Assembly: GCF_018130065.1 (NCBI RefSeq)
Contig: NZ_JAFCME010000010.1
Coordinates: forward strand, 62,001-126,000
DNA length: 64,000 bases
Direction: 5' to 3'
Origin: Bradyrhizobium sp. AUGA SZCCT0158
GTDB lineage: Bacteria > Pseudomonadota > Alphaproteobacteria > Rhizobiales > Xanthobacteraceae
Shown: piece after piece, positions 8,784-17,168 of the stretch
How the letters are laid out: each line of letters starts with the position of its first letter
How positions within the stretch are numbered: position 1 is the first letter of the stretch
Program-made: the position numbers and the translations under genes
Notes under the pieces: model-generated
Told to the model about the DNA's origin: nothing
Database searches by the model: none
Seen by the model: only the letters and a program-made list of their open reading frames with translations

Positions 8784-9635
8784 ATGCCGCGAAGCCCTAT
8801 GGTCGTCCGTACCGTCCCCGCATTGCGCCGCGCGCTTGATGGCCTTCGCGCCAGAAAGGCCACGGTCGCGCTGGTGCCAACCATGGGAGCGCTCCATGAC
8901 GGCCATGTGTCGCTGGTTCGGCTCGCCAAACGCCGCGCACAGAAAGTCGTCGTCTCGATCTTCGTTAATCCGACCCAGTTCGCGCCAACGGAGGATTTCG
9001 GCTCTTACCCGCGGACCTGGAAGTCCGATGTCGCCAGGCTCGCGGCCGAGAAGGTCGACCTGATCTGGAATCCGGACGTCAAGGCGATGTATCCGGAAGG
9101 CTTCGCCACCCGGATCGTACCCGAAGGTCCGGCCACCGCCGGGCTGGAAGATCGCTTCCGCCCGCACTTCTTCGGCGGCGTCGCCACCGTGGTCGGCAAG
9201 CTGTTCACCCAGTGCCGGCCGGATGTCGCGATCTTCGGCGAAAAGGACTTTCAGCAATTGCGGGTGGTGACGCAGATGGCGCGCGATCTCGATCTCGGCG
9301 TCAAGGTGATCGGGTCGCGCACGGTTCGGGAACGCGACGGGCTGGCGATGTCCTCGCGCAACGTCTACCTCGCGCCCGAACAGCGCCAGGCGGCGCCCGA
9401 GCTCTATCGCGCGATGAAGCAAAGCGCGGCGCGCCTTCGCGCCGGCGAGCCTGTCGACGCCGTCATGCAGGCCGGCGCCGAGCTGATCGAGAACGCGGGT
9501 TTTGCGCTGGACTATTTCGAGGTGCGCCACGCCGAAACGCTGGCGCCGATCGCCTCGCTCAAGCAGGGGCCGATGCGGATGCTGGTCGCCGCCAAGATCG
9601 GAACCACGCGGCTGATCGACAATATCGCGGTTTAG
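8784..9635 (+). CDS. panC: Pantoate--beta-alanine ligase
   Basis: 283 residues, full length. It catalyses ATP-dependent joining of pantoate and beta-alanine in pantothenate/CoA synthesis. The HIGH-like motif [10 protein letters not shown] (residues 32-41), the FVNPTQF substrate loop (60-66), GEKDFQQL (152-159) and the KMSKS-like MSSRN (189-193) are all present. panB is not adjacent. It converges with the DUF1489 gene four bases downstream. Confidence 0.95.
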   Translation: MPRSPMVVRTVPALRRALDGLRARKATVALVPTMGALHDGHVSLVRLAKRRAQKVVVSIFVNPTQFAPTEDFGSYPRTWKSDVARLAAEKVDLIWNPDVKAMYPEGFATRIVPEGPATAGLEDRFRPHFFGGVATVVGKLFTQCRPDVAIFGEKDFQQLRVVTQMARDLDLGVKVIGSRTVRERDGLAMSSRNVYLAPEQRQAAPELYRAMKQSAARLRAGEPVDAVMQAGAELIENAGFALDYFEVRHAETLAPIASLKQGPMRMLVAAKIGTTRLIDNIAV

Positions 9636-9639
9636 GCCG

Positions 9640-10077
9640 CTACAGCAGCCCGAGATCGCGCAGTTCCCGCCGCATCGGCTCCGGCATCGACGCCACGACC
9701 GCGGCGGACTTGCCGAGATCGGCCGGCGCGCCGTCCTCGGTCAGATAGCGCCAGCCCTGGAACGGGCGCATCGGCCGCGGCGAGACGGCAATGACCTTGG
9801 GCTGCATCACCAGGCGGCACCGTCCGATACCGTCCTTGTCGCGGAACGGCTCGATCGCGATCAGCTTTTCGCGCGCTGCGATCTCTCCCTTGATCACCCA
9901 GTAGAGCGAACCGCCGGCAAGCAGTTCCTCGTCGCGTTTCGGCGTCATCCGGGTGACGTGGATGTGGCGGAGCGGCAAACCCTTTTTCCTGGCGGTTGCC
10001 ATCCGTTCGGCAACCCAGCCTTTGAGTTCTTTGACCGACTCGCAGCCAACGGCGAGCTTGATGAGATGAAGCGGCAT
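9640..10077 (-). CDS. DUF1489 family protein
   Basis: 145 residues matching the alphaproteobacterial DUF1489 family, starting MPLHLIKLAVGCESVKEL and containing the conserved HIHVTRMTPKR and GSLYWVIKG segments. There is no signal peptide or membrane segment. The function is unknown. It lies 40 bases downstream of the 342-residue membrane protein gene on the same strand. Confidence 0.85.
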   Translation of the reverse strand: MPLHLIKLAVGCESVKELKGWVAERMATARKKGLPLRHIHVTRMTPKRDEELLAGGSLYWVIKGEIAAREKLIAIEPFRDKDGIGRCRLVMQPKVIAVSPRPMRPFQGWRYLTEDGAPADLGKSAAVVASMPEPMRRELRDLGLL

Positions 10078-10116
10078 GGATCCGGGTTTAGCGGGCCGCG
10101 CGCCGTTTGAAAACGA

Positions 10117-11145
10117 TCATTCGTTGGCGGGCGCAGCAGCTGTGGATGACACCGTCGGTGCTCCCGGTGCCCCCGGTGCCGGCGATAGCTGGACCGGCGC
10201 GGCCGGTGTGCGTTTCGGCGCCGGCGGTTGTTTTTTAGCTGCCGCCAGCGCTGGCGACGCGGTTGTGGTTGGTGTGGCTGGTGCGGCGGTCGTTGGTGCT
10301 GCTGCGGCCGGGGCCGGACGTGGTGAAGCCGGTGGATTGGCAGCAGCTGGGGCCGGAGCGGCACGAGCGGCGGGCGGCTCCGGGTTCATGATGCTGATGG
10401 GCGGGGTATTGGCCGCGCTCGGGAACTCGGCATTGGTGGGTTTGCCGGTGGGCATCGACGGCGGCAGCCCCGCGAGCAGCCCCGGGGATGTCGCAGCCAG
10501 GGGCGGCGCGTTCCACGACGGTGCATAGCGCGTGATCAGGTTCTCGTAGAGGCGCTCGTCCATATTGGCGACGACCTGGCGCTTGTCGGCCAGCGCGGCG
10601 AACGCCGCGCATGCGGCCGGCGTGCAATGGTCGCGCGCCATCAGCACATAGGCCATCAGCCCGTAGCGGTCGCGCTCGACGGCGCGGCGCAGCGCCTGCA
10701 GCTCGGAACTCGCCACCTTGTCGGCTGTGGCAGCATCGCCGAACCCGGTCAGGCGGGTGATCTGGGACGCCGCATAGGTGACCGCGGCAGCAACCGAGTC
10801 GGCGGACCCGAACAGCGTCTTCTCGCAGGCATTGAGGACGGCATCGCCGGCGAGTTCGTCGATACAAGAGAGCTGCGGCAACGCTGCACTGACCGAAGCC
10901 ACCGGGGTCGCTGCGGACGAGACGGCGCCATCCGGCCCGAAGCTGCGGATGGTCGCGGCGACAGCGACGACGATCGCGAGCAGCGTCATGACCGTCAGCA
11001 CGCCATTGGCCACGGATTTCTCCGCGCGCAGCAGCGTGATCAAAACGATGATTCCCAAAAATCCCGCCGCGGCCAGCGTCAGCCACATCGGAAAGGTCGG
11101 TGTGCGCCAGATCTGATCCAGCGAAGAAGCCCAGTCCCAGCTCAT
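10117..11145 (-). CDS. Membrane protein with Pro/Ala-rich tail, unknown function
   Basis: 342 residues with two transmembrane segments (about 17-40 and 46-66), a soluble helical domain (about 85-205) with four cysteines, and a long Ala/Pro/Thr-rich low-complexity tail (about 225-342). The soluble part reads like a conserved hypothetical of Bradyrhizobium; I recognise no enzyme motif. The layout suggests an inner-membrane protein with a periplasmic domain and a flexible tail. Confidence 0.7.
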   Translation of the reverse strand: MSWDWASSLDQIWRTPTFPMWLTLAAAGFLGIIVLITLLRAEKSVANGVLTVMTLLAIVVAVAATIRSFGPDGAVSSAATPVASVSAALPQLSCIDELAGDAVLNACEKTLFGSADSVAAAVTYAASQITRLTGFGDAATADKVASSELQALRRAVERDRYGLMAYVLMARDHCTPAACAAFAALADKRQVVANMDERLYENLITRYAPSWNAPPLAATSPGLLAGLPPSMPTGKPTNAEFPSAANTPPISIMNPEPPAARAAPAPAAANPPASPRPAPAAAAPTTAAPATPTTTASPALAAAKKQPPAPKRTPAAPVQLSPAPGAPGAPTVSSTAAAPANE

Positions 11146-11286
11146 GCGCGGTGTCCCTCACGCAGCATAACGCGATCAGCGAATGCGTGTTTGCCCGCAC
11201 TCGCTTCCGACAGAATGGTCCTGCGAACGGGGCCTTTTGACGGCGGGCGATATGGAACCGCGTCAACCGCAGGTTTGCGCACAGCT

Positions 11287-11362
11287 TCAGGAGACCGCAA
11301 GCTGCTCCGGAGACCGTAAACGGCTCAGGAGACCGCAAGCGCGGCTCAGGAGACCGCGAGCT
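11287..11362. repeat. Four imperfect tandem copies around a stop codon
   Basis: The plus strand carries CAGGAGACCGCAAGC-like units starting near 11288, 11308, 11326 and 11348, with irregular spacing. On the minus strand each reads GCGGTCTCCTGA. The first of these is the actual end (AVS-stop) of the 69-residue gene at 11346-11555, and the others follow it. It looks like tandem duplication of the gene's 3' end. Confidence 0.65.
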
Positions 11363-11555
11363 GGCTTTCCTTGGCTACCCGTTCGAAAGCTTCGGTCGAG
11401 CTTTTGATGCGATACTGGCAGTCGTCGCCGTCGGTCGGAAGCAGCCGGATCACCTCATAGGTGCCGCTGGCGGCCGGTCGGGCAACGTTGCTGGCAGTGA
11501 AATAGACAGTCTCTCCAACGGTGAACTTGTGCTTCAACGCCCTCTCCATACGCAA
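11346..11555 (-). CDS. Small conserved hypothetical protein
   Basis: 69 residues (MRMERALKHKFTVGETVYF...). The FTVGETVYFTASN and GTYEVIRLLP segments, followed by QYRIKSS, look like a small beta-barrel. Similar short proteins are common in Bradyrhizobium. No function is known to me. The 3' end lies in the tandem repeat described separately. Confidence 0.65.
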   Translation of the reverse strand: MRMERALKHKFTVGETVYFTASNVARPAASGTYEVIRLLPTDGDDCQYRIKSSTEAFERVAKESQLAVS

Positions 11556-11820
11556 GATTGTCGGCGGCGCTTAGTTGTCCCGCTAGCGATCGGCCGACTT
11601 GAGAACCCTGCGTCAACCTAGCACACCACGGGCCCAAAAATCCAGTAACATCGAGGCCTCCCGAGAACGGGTATCTTACAGATATTTCAGTGCGTTAAAT
11701 GCCCGTTTGGGGGAATTTGCATAGCCGCTATTCCGGCCGCAATCTCCCCTCCCCCGACCCGCCGCAGCAAGGCGGGTACGGTCAGGACTGTTGGAACCGG
11801 ACGGGCTAACGCCGCCCGCC

Positions 11821-12477
11821 TCAGATCGTCTCGAACCGGTCGATCAGCATGGTTTCGGCCAGCCCGTCGCGGGTCCACTCCTGGAACGCCGGCAGCGCCT
11901 CCATCGCATCGACGTAGTGCCGCGCCTCACCGGCGACCGGAATCGCGTAGGTGCGGAAACGATGCACGACAGGTGCGAACATCGCATCCGCGCCACAGAA
12001 GGCGCCGAACAGGAACGGCCCCGCTTTGCCGTAGCGCTGACGGCACTCGGCCCAGATCGCCTGGACTCGCGCCACATTGGCCTTCGCGTCGTCCGACAGC
12101 GCCACCGCACGGATCGGGCGATGCAGGTTCATGCCGCATTCGTTGCGCAGCGCCATGAAGCCCGAATGCATCTCCGCCGAGATCGAACGCGCATGGGCGC
12201 GGGCGGCGCGGTCTTCCGGCCACAGCTTCGCTTGCGGGAATTTTTCGGCGAGATATTCGATGATCGACAGCGAATCCCACACCGTGACGTCGCCATCGAC
12301 CAGCGCCGGCACTTTTCCCGCATCGCTGAAGCTCAGGATGCGTTGCTTGTCGGCCGGGTTGTCCGTGTACAGGGGAATCACGACCTCCTCGAACGGAATA
12401 TTGTTGGCGCGCAGCGCCAGCCACGGCCGCAGCGACCATGACGAATAGTTCTTGTTGCCGATGACGAGCTTCAACAT
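11821..12477 (-). CDS. Glutathione S-transferase family protein
   Basis: About 218 residues from the ATG at 12477, chosen because MLKLVIGNKNYSSWSLRPWL is the family N-terminus; a 14-codon in-frame extension upstream looks non-coding. The thioredoxin-like N-terminal domain has KVPALVDGD with the cis-proline, and WDSLSIIEYL at the glutathione-binding Ser position. A helical C-terminal domain follows. It conjugates glutathione or has a related role in the cytoplasm; the substrate is unknown. Confidence 0.88.
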   Translation of the reverse strand: MLKLVIGNKNYSSWSLRPWLALRANNIPFEEVVIPLYTDNPADKQRILSFSDAGKVPALVDGDVTVWDSLSIIEYLAEKFPQAKLWPEDRAARAHARSISAEMHSGFMALRNECGMNLHRPIRAVALSDDAKANVARVQAIWAECRQRYGKAGPFLFGAFCGADAMFAPVVHRFRTYAIPVAGEARHYVDAMEALPAFQEWTRDGLAETMLIDRFETI

Positions 12478-12575
12478 TGCGGGAAATCCTGTTGGGGACG
12501 CCATCATGACATAGTGCACGGCAACCGTTCAACCTGTACGTCTAGAGTGACCAAAGCGACGACGGGGAATGCAGC

Positions 12576-13253
12576 ATGACCGGATACTGGGTCGATATCG
12601 CGGCCATCACCTTCTTCATCGTGGAGTGGACGGTCTATGCCTTCACCCTCGAACGTACCGCCTACGGCCGTGACAGCCTGTCCGCCCGCATGCATGTCTA
12701 TCGCGAGGTCTGGATCCGAAACCTGCTCGATCGCGAAACCCGCATGGTCGACATGCAGATCATGGCTTCGTTGCAAAACGGCACGGCGTTCTTTGCCTCC
12801 AGCAGCCTGATCGCGATCGGCGGCGGACTGGCGCTGCTGCGCGCCACCAATGATGCGCTGGCGGTGCTGGGCGCGTTGCCGATCGATCTGAGCCCCTCGC
12901 CCGCTTTGTGGGAAATCAAATGCGTCGGGCTGATCCTGATCTTCATCTACGCCTTCTTCAAATTCTCCTGGGCCTATCGCCTGTTCAACTATGTCGCCAT
13001 CCTGCTCGGCGCGATGCCACCGGCCTCGGAAAAAGGCACCCCCGAGGCGGAAGCGCACGTTATCCGCACCACGCGATTGTTCGAATCCGCCGGCCAGCAT
13101 TTCAATCGCGGCCAGCGTTCGTTTTTCTTTGCGCTCGGCTATCTCGGCTGGTTCGTCAGTCCATGGGTGCTGTTCGTCACGACAGCGATGGTCGTGATCG
13201 TGACCTGGCGCCGGCAGTTCGCGTCCAATGCGTGGAAGGCGATGGGGAGCTGA
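12576..13253 (+). CDS. DUF599 family membrane protein
   Basis: 225 residues with four predicted transmembrane segments (about 5-25, 72-92, 112-140 and 186-212). The family pattern is seen in WIRNLLDRETRMVDMQIMAS, FKFSWAYRLFNY and FNRGQRSFFFALGYLGWF. The function of DUF599 is unknown. It is divergent from the GST gene by about 100 bases. Confidence 0.85.
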   Translation: MTGYWVDIAAITFFIVEWTVYAFTLERTAYGRDSLSARMHVYREVWIRNLLDRETRMVDMQIMASLQNGTAFFASSSLIAIGGGLALLRATNDALAVLGALPIDLSPSPALWEIKCVGLILIFIYAFFKFSWAYRLFNYVAILLGAMPPASEKGTPEAEAHVIRTTRLFESAGQHFNRGQRSFFFALGYLGWFVSPWVLFVTTAMVVIVTWRRQFASNAWKAMGS

Positions 13254-13338
13254 GAGTAACCAGAACTCTCTTTCCGTCATTCGTTGAATTCCGCGCATGC
13301 GAGAATCCAGTACGCCTCGGCTTTCGGCTCTCTCCACT

Positions 13339-13482
13339 CGTCGTCCCGGCCTTGAGCCGGGACCCATACCGCGTGATCTCCCGGTGAAAGCTCGGTAGTA
13401 GACACCGTTCGCAAAACTTTTCCCTGTGGTTATGGGTCCCCCGATGCGCAATTGCGCATCTGAGCTCAAGGCCGGGACGACA
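13339..13482. repeat. Inverted intergenic repeat
   Basis: CGTCGTCCCGGCCTTGAGCC followed by GGGACCCATA (13339-13368) is mirrored by TATGGGTCCC (13431-13440) and GCTCAAGGCCGGGACGAC (13464-13481), with a small GATGCGCAATTGCGCATC hairpin inside the right arm. It lies in the gene-free stretch after the DUF599 gene. It is a rhizobial-type extragenic palindrome. Confidence 0.75.
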
Positions 13483-13580
13483 GCGGTGTTGTTGTTACAC
13501 CATCATCCAAAACATACTTTCGCGATCTCGCGACGCATTGCGCCCGAGTTTTGCTTTCAAACTTCCCACCCTCTCCAATC

Positions 13581-13661
13581 AGAGGGCGCAGGGAATGCCG
13601 GATGCGCGCTGCACCCGCGGTCTCGTGTGCGATTGTGCTAAGAATGCTGCACACGAGCATA
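13581..13661 (+). repeat. Interspersed repeat, family 3, copy A
   Basis: The unit begins GAGGGCGCAGGGAATGCCGG and ends CACACGAGCATA. A closely similar copy in the opposite orientation lies at 57512-57592. It contains GATGCGCGCTGCACCC and TCTCGTGTGC in both copies. Confidence 0.75.
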
Positions 13662-13968
13662 CAGGGCAGCGGAGAGCATCCGACATTCCCTGCGCAATGG
13701 CTTTACGGCTTATAACGCGCTCTCCCCGGTGAGACGGCCTCTATTGCCACCGTCGCCCTTCGGAAGCGTTAGCTCCCTTAAGGCTTGACGCCGTTACGGG
13801 CGCCAGGACCACACGCTTTCGCCGTACGCTTCAGCCGCGACCGTCAATCGCAACCTCGGCGTCCACCGCGACCCGCCCCTCGTTGTGACGATGGCCAACG
13901 CCCTCTGAGTGGGACGGGATGGCGATAGATGCGCACTGATTTGGGTCGGACGACAACAGAAATATTTT
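13662..13968. other. Gene-free stretch
   Basis: I see no supportable gene. The sequence after the family-3 repeat (CGGTGAGACGGCCTC, then CTTCGGAAGCGTTAG) looks like further repeat-derived DNA. Confidence 0.4.
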
Positions 13969-14016
13969 GATTTACAGAAATTTTCTACTTGACATGATTT
14001 CTGTAAATCGGAATTA
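13969..14016 (+). promoter_or_regulatory. Promoter-like site with 13-bp inverted repeat
   Basis: A perfect inverted repeat GATTTACAGAAAT (13969-13981) / ATTTCTGTAAATC (13996-14008) with a 14-base spacer surrounds TTGACA (13988-13993). The -10 candidate AATTAA (14011) is 17 bases on but weak. The half-site ACAGAAAT recurs in the palindrome over the GbsR start at 32289-32321. It is an AT-rich island in GC-rich DNA. The nearest downstream gene is at 14218. Confidence 0.5.
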
Positions 14017-14217
14017 ATTTGCCCGTCGGGTTGTTTTGTCGCACGCAGCCTGCGAGATTTCGCTTGCGTAGGAAGCGACGCAGCAACGTCGGCGACGGAT
14101 TGAGGTGCAGGCGTTAGCCGCAATCGCTCAACAGGTAAGGCAATCGCTCTGGCGCAGCCGCAGCTCCGATCCGCTAGATGATCACGGTGCCCACATCCAA
14201 CCGGAGGGAGAAAAGAG

Positions 14218-14481
14218 ATGGCCTGGAAAAGCATCGTCAGCCCCCGTGCGACCGCACCGGCTTCTGCGCGCCGGTCCGCAATGTCTGGTTTTGCTCGCAA
14301 GACGGCTGAGACCGTCTCCGACATTGCCAGCATCGTTCAAAATTTGGTTATGGACGTCCGCGACAGCTACCGGCCCGAGCTGCACTACATGCGTGGCCCC
14401 GGCTCGAAATGCCGCGCCAAGCGTCAACCCCTAACCAACGTTCGATGCAGAAGTTGCTGGGCAGCTCGCAGGGCGGATTGA
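14218..14481 (+). CDS. Small hypothetical protein
   Basis: 87 residues. The case for coding is an excellent ribosome site (GGAGGGAGAAAAGAG before the ATG) and the promoter-like site upstream. The middle (ETVSDIASIVQNLVMDVRD) is an amphipathic helix; the ends are basic. I recognise no family, and the C-terminal third (RCRSCWAARRAD) may be non-native read-through. It lies in a region of atypical composition. Confidence 0.45.
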   Translation: MAWKSIVSPRATAPASARRSAMSGFARKTAETVSDIASIVQNLVMDVRDSYRPELHYMRGPGSKCRAKRQPLTNVRCRSCWAARRAD

Positions 14482-14598
14482 ACCGACCTGTCCGCCCTAC
14501 CGACTCTGGAGCAGCGATTGAACTTTCAAGCTGTCATGAGCGACAGACGCTAACGGATAATATTGGGTTGGGATGGCCAACCGCATACTGGACAATCC

Positions 14599-15249
14599 AT
14601 GCGTCTTCTTTCGCTCTTCCTTTTGCTGTTTGCCAGTACAGCGTCCGCGCAACCCGCGCCCGCCGTCGACTGCGACGCGATCAAGAACTCCACGGTTCCC
14701 GTTGAACTGGCCTATCATGGCCAGGACGGGACAAGGACAGTCGTTCAGGCCCATCGAGACACATCGGGCGGCAGGGTTGTATGGACTCACCAGACACAGC
14801 CATCCACCCGCCCAAACCCACCCGTCTTCGTGACGAAGGCAGTTTATGTCGATGGGACCATCGCATCGGCTGAATGGACTACACCTTATGCCGGCAAATA
14901 CTCGCATCACACATGGAAGTATGCGCCTGATGGACTCCCCAAGCATTTTGATCGTCGATCTGACATAACCTACAAGATGCGTACGGTATCGACGGACGGT
15001 GAGAATATTACGAAAGAGAAAACCAGTACGATCGCTTACAAGTTCAAATCAGAAGGAACAGTCGCGGTTGGAGCCTGCGTTCTCCAGGTGATCCGTGGCG
15101 AGAGCGAAAACACCAACGATGCCGGCCGCACCCGCCGTACCTTTCAACTCTACTTCCCGGAACTACAGATAATGGCCACGGCGACCGATGCAGAGCCCGT
15201 CGTGGATGGTCTCAGCACGGTCCTTTCCGAGATCAAGCCGGTGAATTAG
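14599..15249 (+). CDS. Secreted hypothetical protein
   Basis: About 216 residues from the ATG at 14599, chosen because it gives a clean signal peptide (MRLLSLFLLLFASTASAQ). The mature part is beta-rich with two cysteines, one near the N-terminus (VDCDAIKN) and one at VGACVLQVI, which could form a disulphide. The pattern is that of a periplasmic DUF-type lipocalin-like or DUF3108-like protein, but I cannot assign a family. Composition is less GC-rich than neighbours. Confidence 0.65.
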   Translation: MRLLSLFLLLFASTASAQPAPAVDCDAIKNSTVPVELAYHGQDGTRTVVQAHRDTSGGRVVWTHQTQPSTRPNPPVFVTKAVYVDGTIASAEWTTPYAGKYSHHTWKYAPDGLPKHFDRRSDITYKMRTVSTDGENITKEKTSTIAYKFKSEGTVAVGACVLQVIRGESENTNDAGRTRRTFQLYFPELQIMATATDAEPVVDGLSTVLSEIKPVN

Positions 15250-15340
15250 CTCTTCCCACCTGCCCAAGCGTTCGCATTGTCCCCGCGGCCCTACCGGATT
15301 ATGCGAAGTAGATCAGGCTGACCAACGTCCGGAAAAACCC

Positions 15341-16147
15341 ATGGCACCAAGTCCTAAGAAAGAAGTCGGATCATGGCGCTGTCTCTTTGCAGACGTGCAC
15401 GGCGCTGTGGAAAATCCCGGCCGGAGCGAGGAGCATTTTTTCTCTCGATGGATGCACGACCTTCTGCCTGTAGATCGATCGAAGAACAAACATCATCAAC
15501 AACTTAGAAAGCCACACGAGCCGGCTGCATTGTCCGTCAATCGGACCGGGTTAACAGTCGACCGTACGATCGCCTGTGTTTGTCGTTCCTGCAATAATGG
15601 GTGGATGAACCAGATCGAAGGCTCCGCCAAAGCGATACTGTCGGAGCTTGTTTCAGGTAAACGCCCAAAGCTGACGGCCGCCCAGCAAGCAGCTGTCGCC
15701 TCCTGGATCGCGATGAAGACAATCGTCGGTGATCAGGACCACCCGACCACATCAGCAATTTCCGCTTCAGATTGCCACGCGTTCTACAATGACCACCGGC
15801 CGCCCGCGGGATGGAAGATTTGGATCGGCTCTTACGACGGCGCCGAGTGGCAGATGGGTTATACTCACTTCCCGTTTAGAGCCACGTATGGTGGCGCTGT
15901 TCCTCCCCATGATCGCCACTACAACATACAAGCAACACTTTTTGCCGCTGGATCGCTTTTCGTTCTGGCTTATAGCTCCGGCATCATCCCGGAGTTTCCG
16001 GTGAATGGCATCGAGTCACACCTCATGCCAATCTGGCCATTCCAATCTGATCCGATCGATCCCGAAAGCGTTGCGATAACAACCGATGCTGACGCGAACC
16101 GCTGGTACATCGCATTCGAGAACTTGGTAAAGCTCGCCAACGGCTAA
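15341..16147 (+). CDS. HNH-like zinc-motif protein, unknown function
   Basis: 268 residues. The N-terminal 100 residues resemble the HNH-fold proteins that combine SEEHxxxRW with CxxCNNGWM: here RSEEHFFSRWM (about residues 28-38) and CRSCNNGWMNQIE (about 81-93). The first Cys pair expected in such zinc sites is reduced to one Cys (RCLFAD). The rest has no motif I know. Lower GC and isolation next to a repeat-rich stretch suggest acquisition by transfer. Nuclease activity is unproven. Confidence 0.6.
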   Translation: MAPSPKKEVGSWRCLFADVHGAVENPGRSEEHFFSRWMHDLLPVDRSKNKHHQQLRKPHEPAALSVNRTGLTVDRTIACVCRSCNNGWMNQIEGSAKAILSELVSGKRPKLTAAQQAAVASWIAMKTIVGDQDHPTTSAISASDCHAFYNDHRPPAGWKIWIGSYDGAEWQMGYTHFPFRATYGGAVPPHDRHYNIQATLFAAGSLFVLAYSSGIIPEFPVNGIESHLMPIWPFQSDPIDPESVAITTDADANRWYIAFENLVKLANG

Positions 16148-16199
16148 CCACTGGGCGAGGTATCCGCAACCAAGATTGCTCAAATGTAGTCGTTTGCGC

Positions 16200-16877
16200 C
16201 TAACTCTCGAAACCGACGAACACCGTGGCCTCCTCGACGGACTTTCGTTCGGACACGACCGCATTTGCCGGGAAGCTTTCATCCGGCCAGCCCAGCGCGA
16301 TGCTTTTCATGATGACCTGATCGTCGGCTATGCCGGCGTGCTCGCGCACCACAGGTGATTGCATGATGCCCTGGCTGTTGATCACGGCGCCCAGCCCGCG
16401 AGACCAGGCGGCATTGACCAGGGCGGTCGCCACGGCGCCGCAATCGAACGGCGTGTCGTCGCTACCGTCAAGCACGCGGTCATAAGTGATAATCACACAT
16501 ACAGGCGCGTCGAATTGACGGAAGCCGCGCAAGACCCAGTCCTGGCGCCTGTCCTTGTCATCGCGCGCGATCCCCATGGCGGAGAATAATTGCTTGGCTA
16601 CCCCGACCTGCCTGTCGCGGTGTGGACCTGCAAAGGCCTGACCGGTGCGGAATTCGCGCGACTGAGGTATGCCCGCCACCATCCGCTCGGTGTTGCCGGC
16701 GCGGATTCGATTCAGCGGTTCGCCGGTGACGATGTAGAAATTCCAGGGCTGGGTGTTCATCGACGACGGCGCGCGCATCGCCAGAGCGATGATTTCCTCA
16801 ATCAGCGCCCTGGGTACCGGATCGGGCTTGTAACCGCGGATACTTCGGCGACCGAGGATGACGTCATCAAACTTCAT
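16200..16877 (-). CDS. Nitroreductase family protein
   Basis: About 225 residues from the ATG at 16877 (MKFDDVILGRRSIRGY); an upstream in-frame start adds six residues. The FMN-binding pattern is clear: RRSIRGYKPDPVP, APSSMNTQPWNFYIV, and the C-terminal SIALGWPDE. It is an NAD(P)H-dependent flavin reductase of nitro compounds or quinones; the physiological substrate is unknown. No partner gene adjoins. Confidence 0.88.
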   Translation of the reverse strand: MKFDDVILGRRSIRGYKPDPVPRALIEEIIALAMRAPSSMNTQPWNFYIVTGEPLNRIRAGNTERMVAGIPQSREFRTGQAFAGPHRDRQVGVAKQLFSAMGIARDDKDRRQDWVLRGFRQFDAPVCVIITYDRVLDGSDDTPFDCGAVATALVNAAWSRGLGAVINSQGIMQSPVVREHAGIADDQVIMKSIALGWPDESFPANAVVSERKSVEEATVFVGFES

Positions 16878-16944
16878 TTTTCCAAGATTCCCCACATGAC
16901 TTTTGAAGGCTGGATTTTCGCGGTTTCTTCGCTCCCGCGCAAGC

Positions 16945-17132
16945 CCGTAGGGCGGATTGGAGCCGAAGGCGTAATCCGCCGCCCCGCTACAGTGCCAATT
17001 ATCCGTGCTATGTACCCGGTGCCGAACAATCGTCGCGCGTGCGATTTGCGAGCGGCGATTGCGGCGAAGAAGATTGCGCTACGGCTAAGCCGGAATGGCG
17101 GATTACGCCTTCGGCTCCAATCCGCCCTACGG
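16945..17132. repeat. MITE-like element: perfect 36-bp inverted repeat
   Basis: Arms 16945-16980 and 17097-17132 are exact reverse complements (36 of 36 bases). They begin CCGTAGGGCGGATTGGAGCC on the left and flank a 116-base centre without coding potential. It sits between the nitroreductase start and the stress-protein stop. No target-site duplication is obvious. Confidence 0.85.
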
Positions 17133-17168
17133 CCTGCTTCGCGTCGCTCGCCAGACTCCAAGATCCGA

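Noticed and set aside
13794..14333. A 179-codon minus-strand frame over the inverted-repeat promoter site
   Set aside because: It crosses an AT-rich palindrome and repeat DNA, has no motif and no ribosome site.
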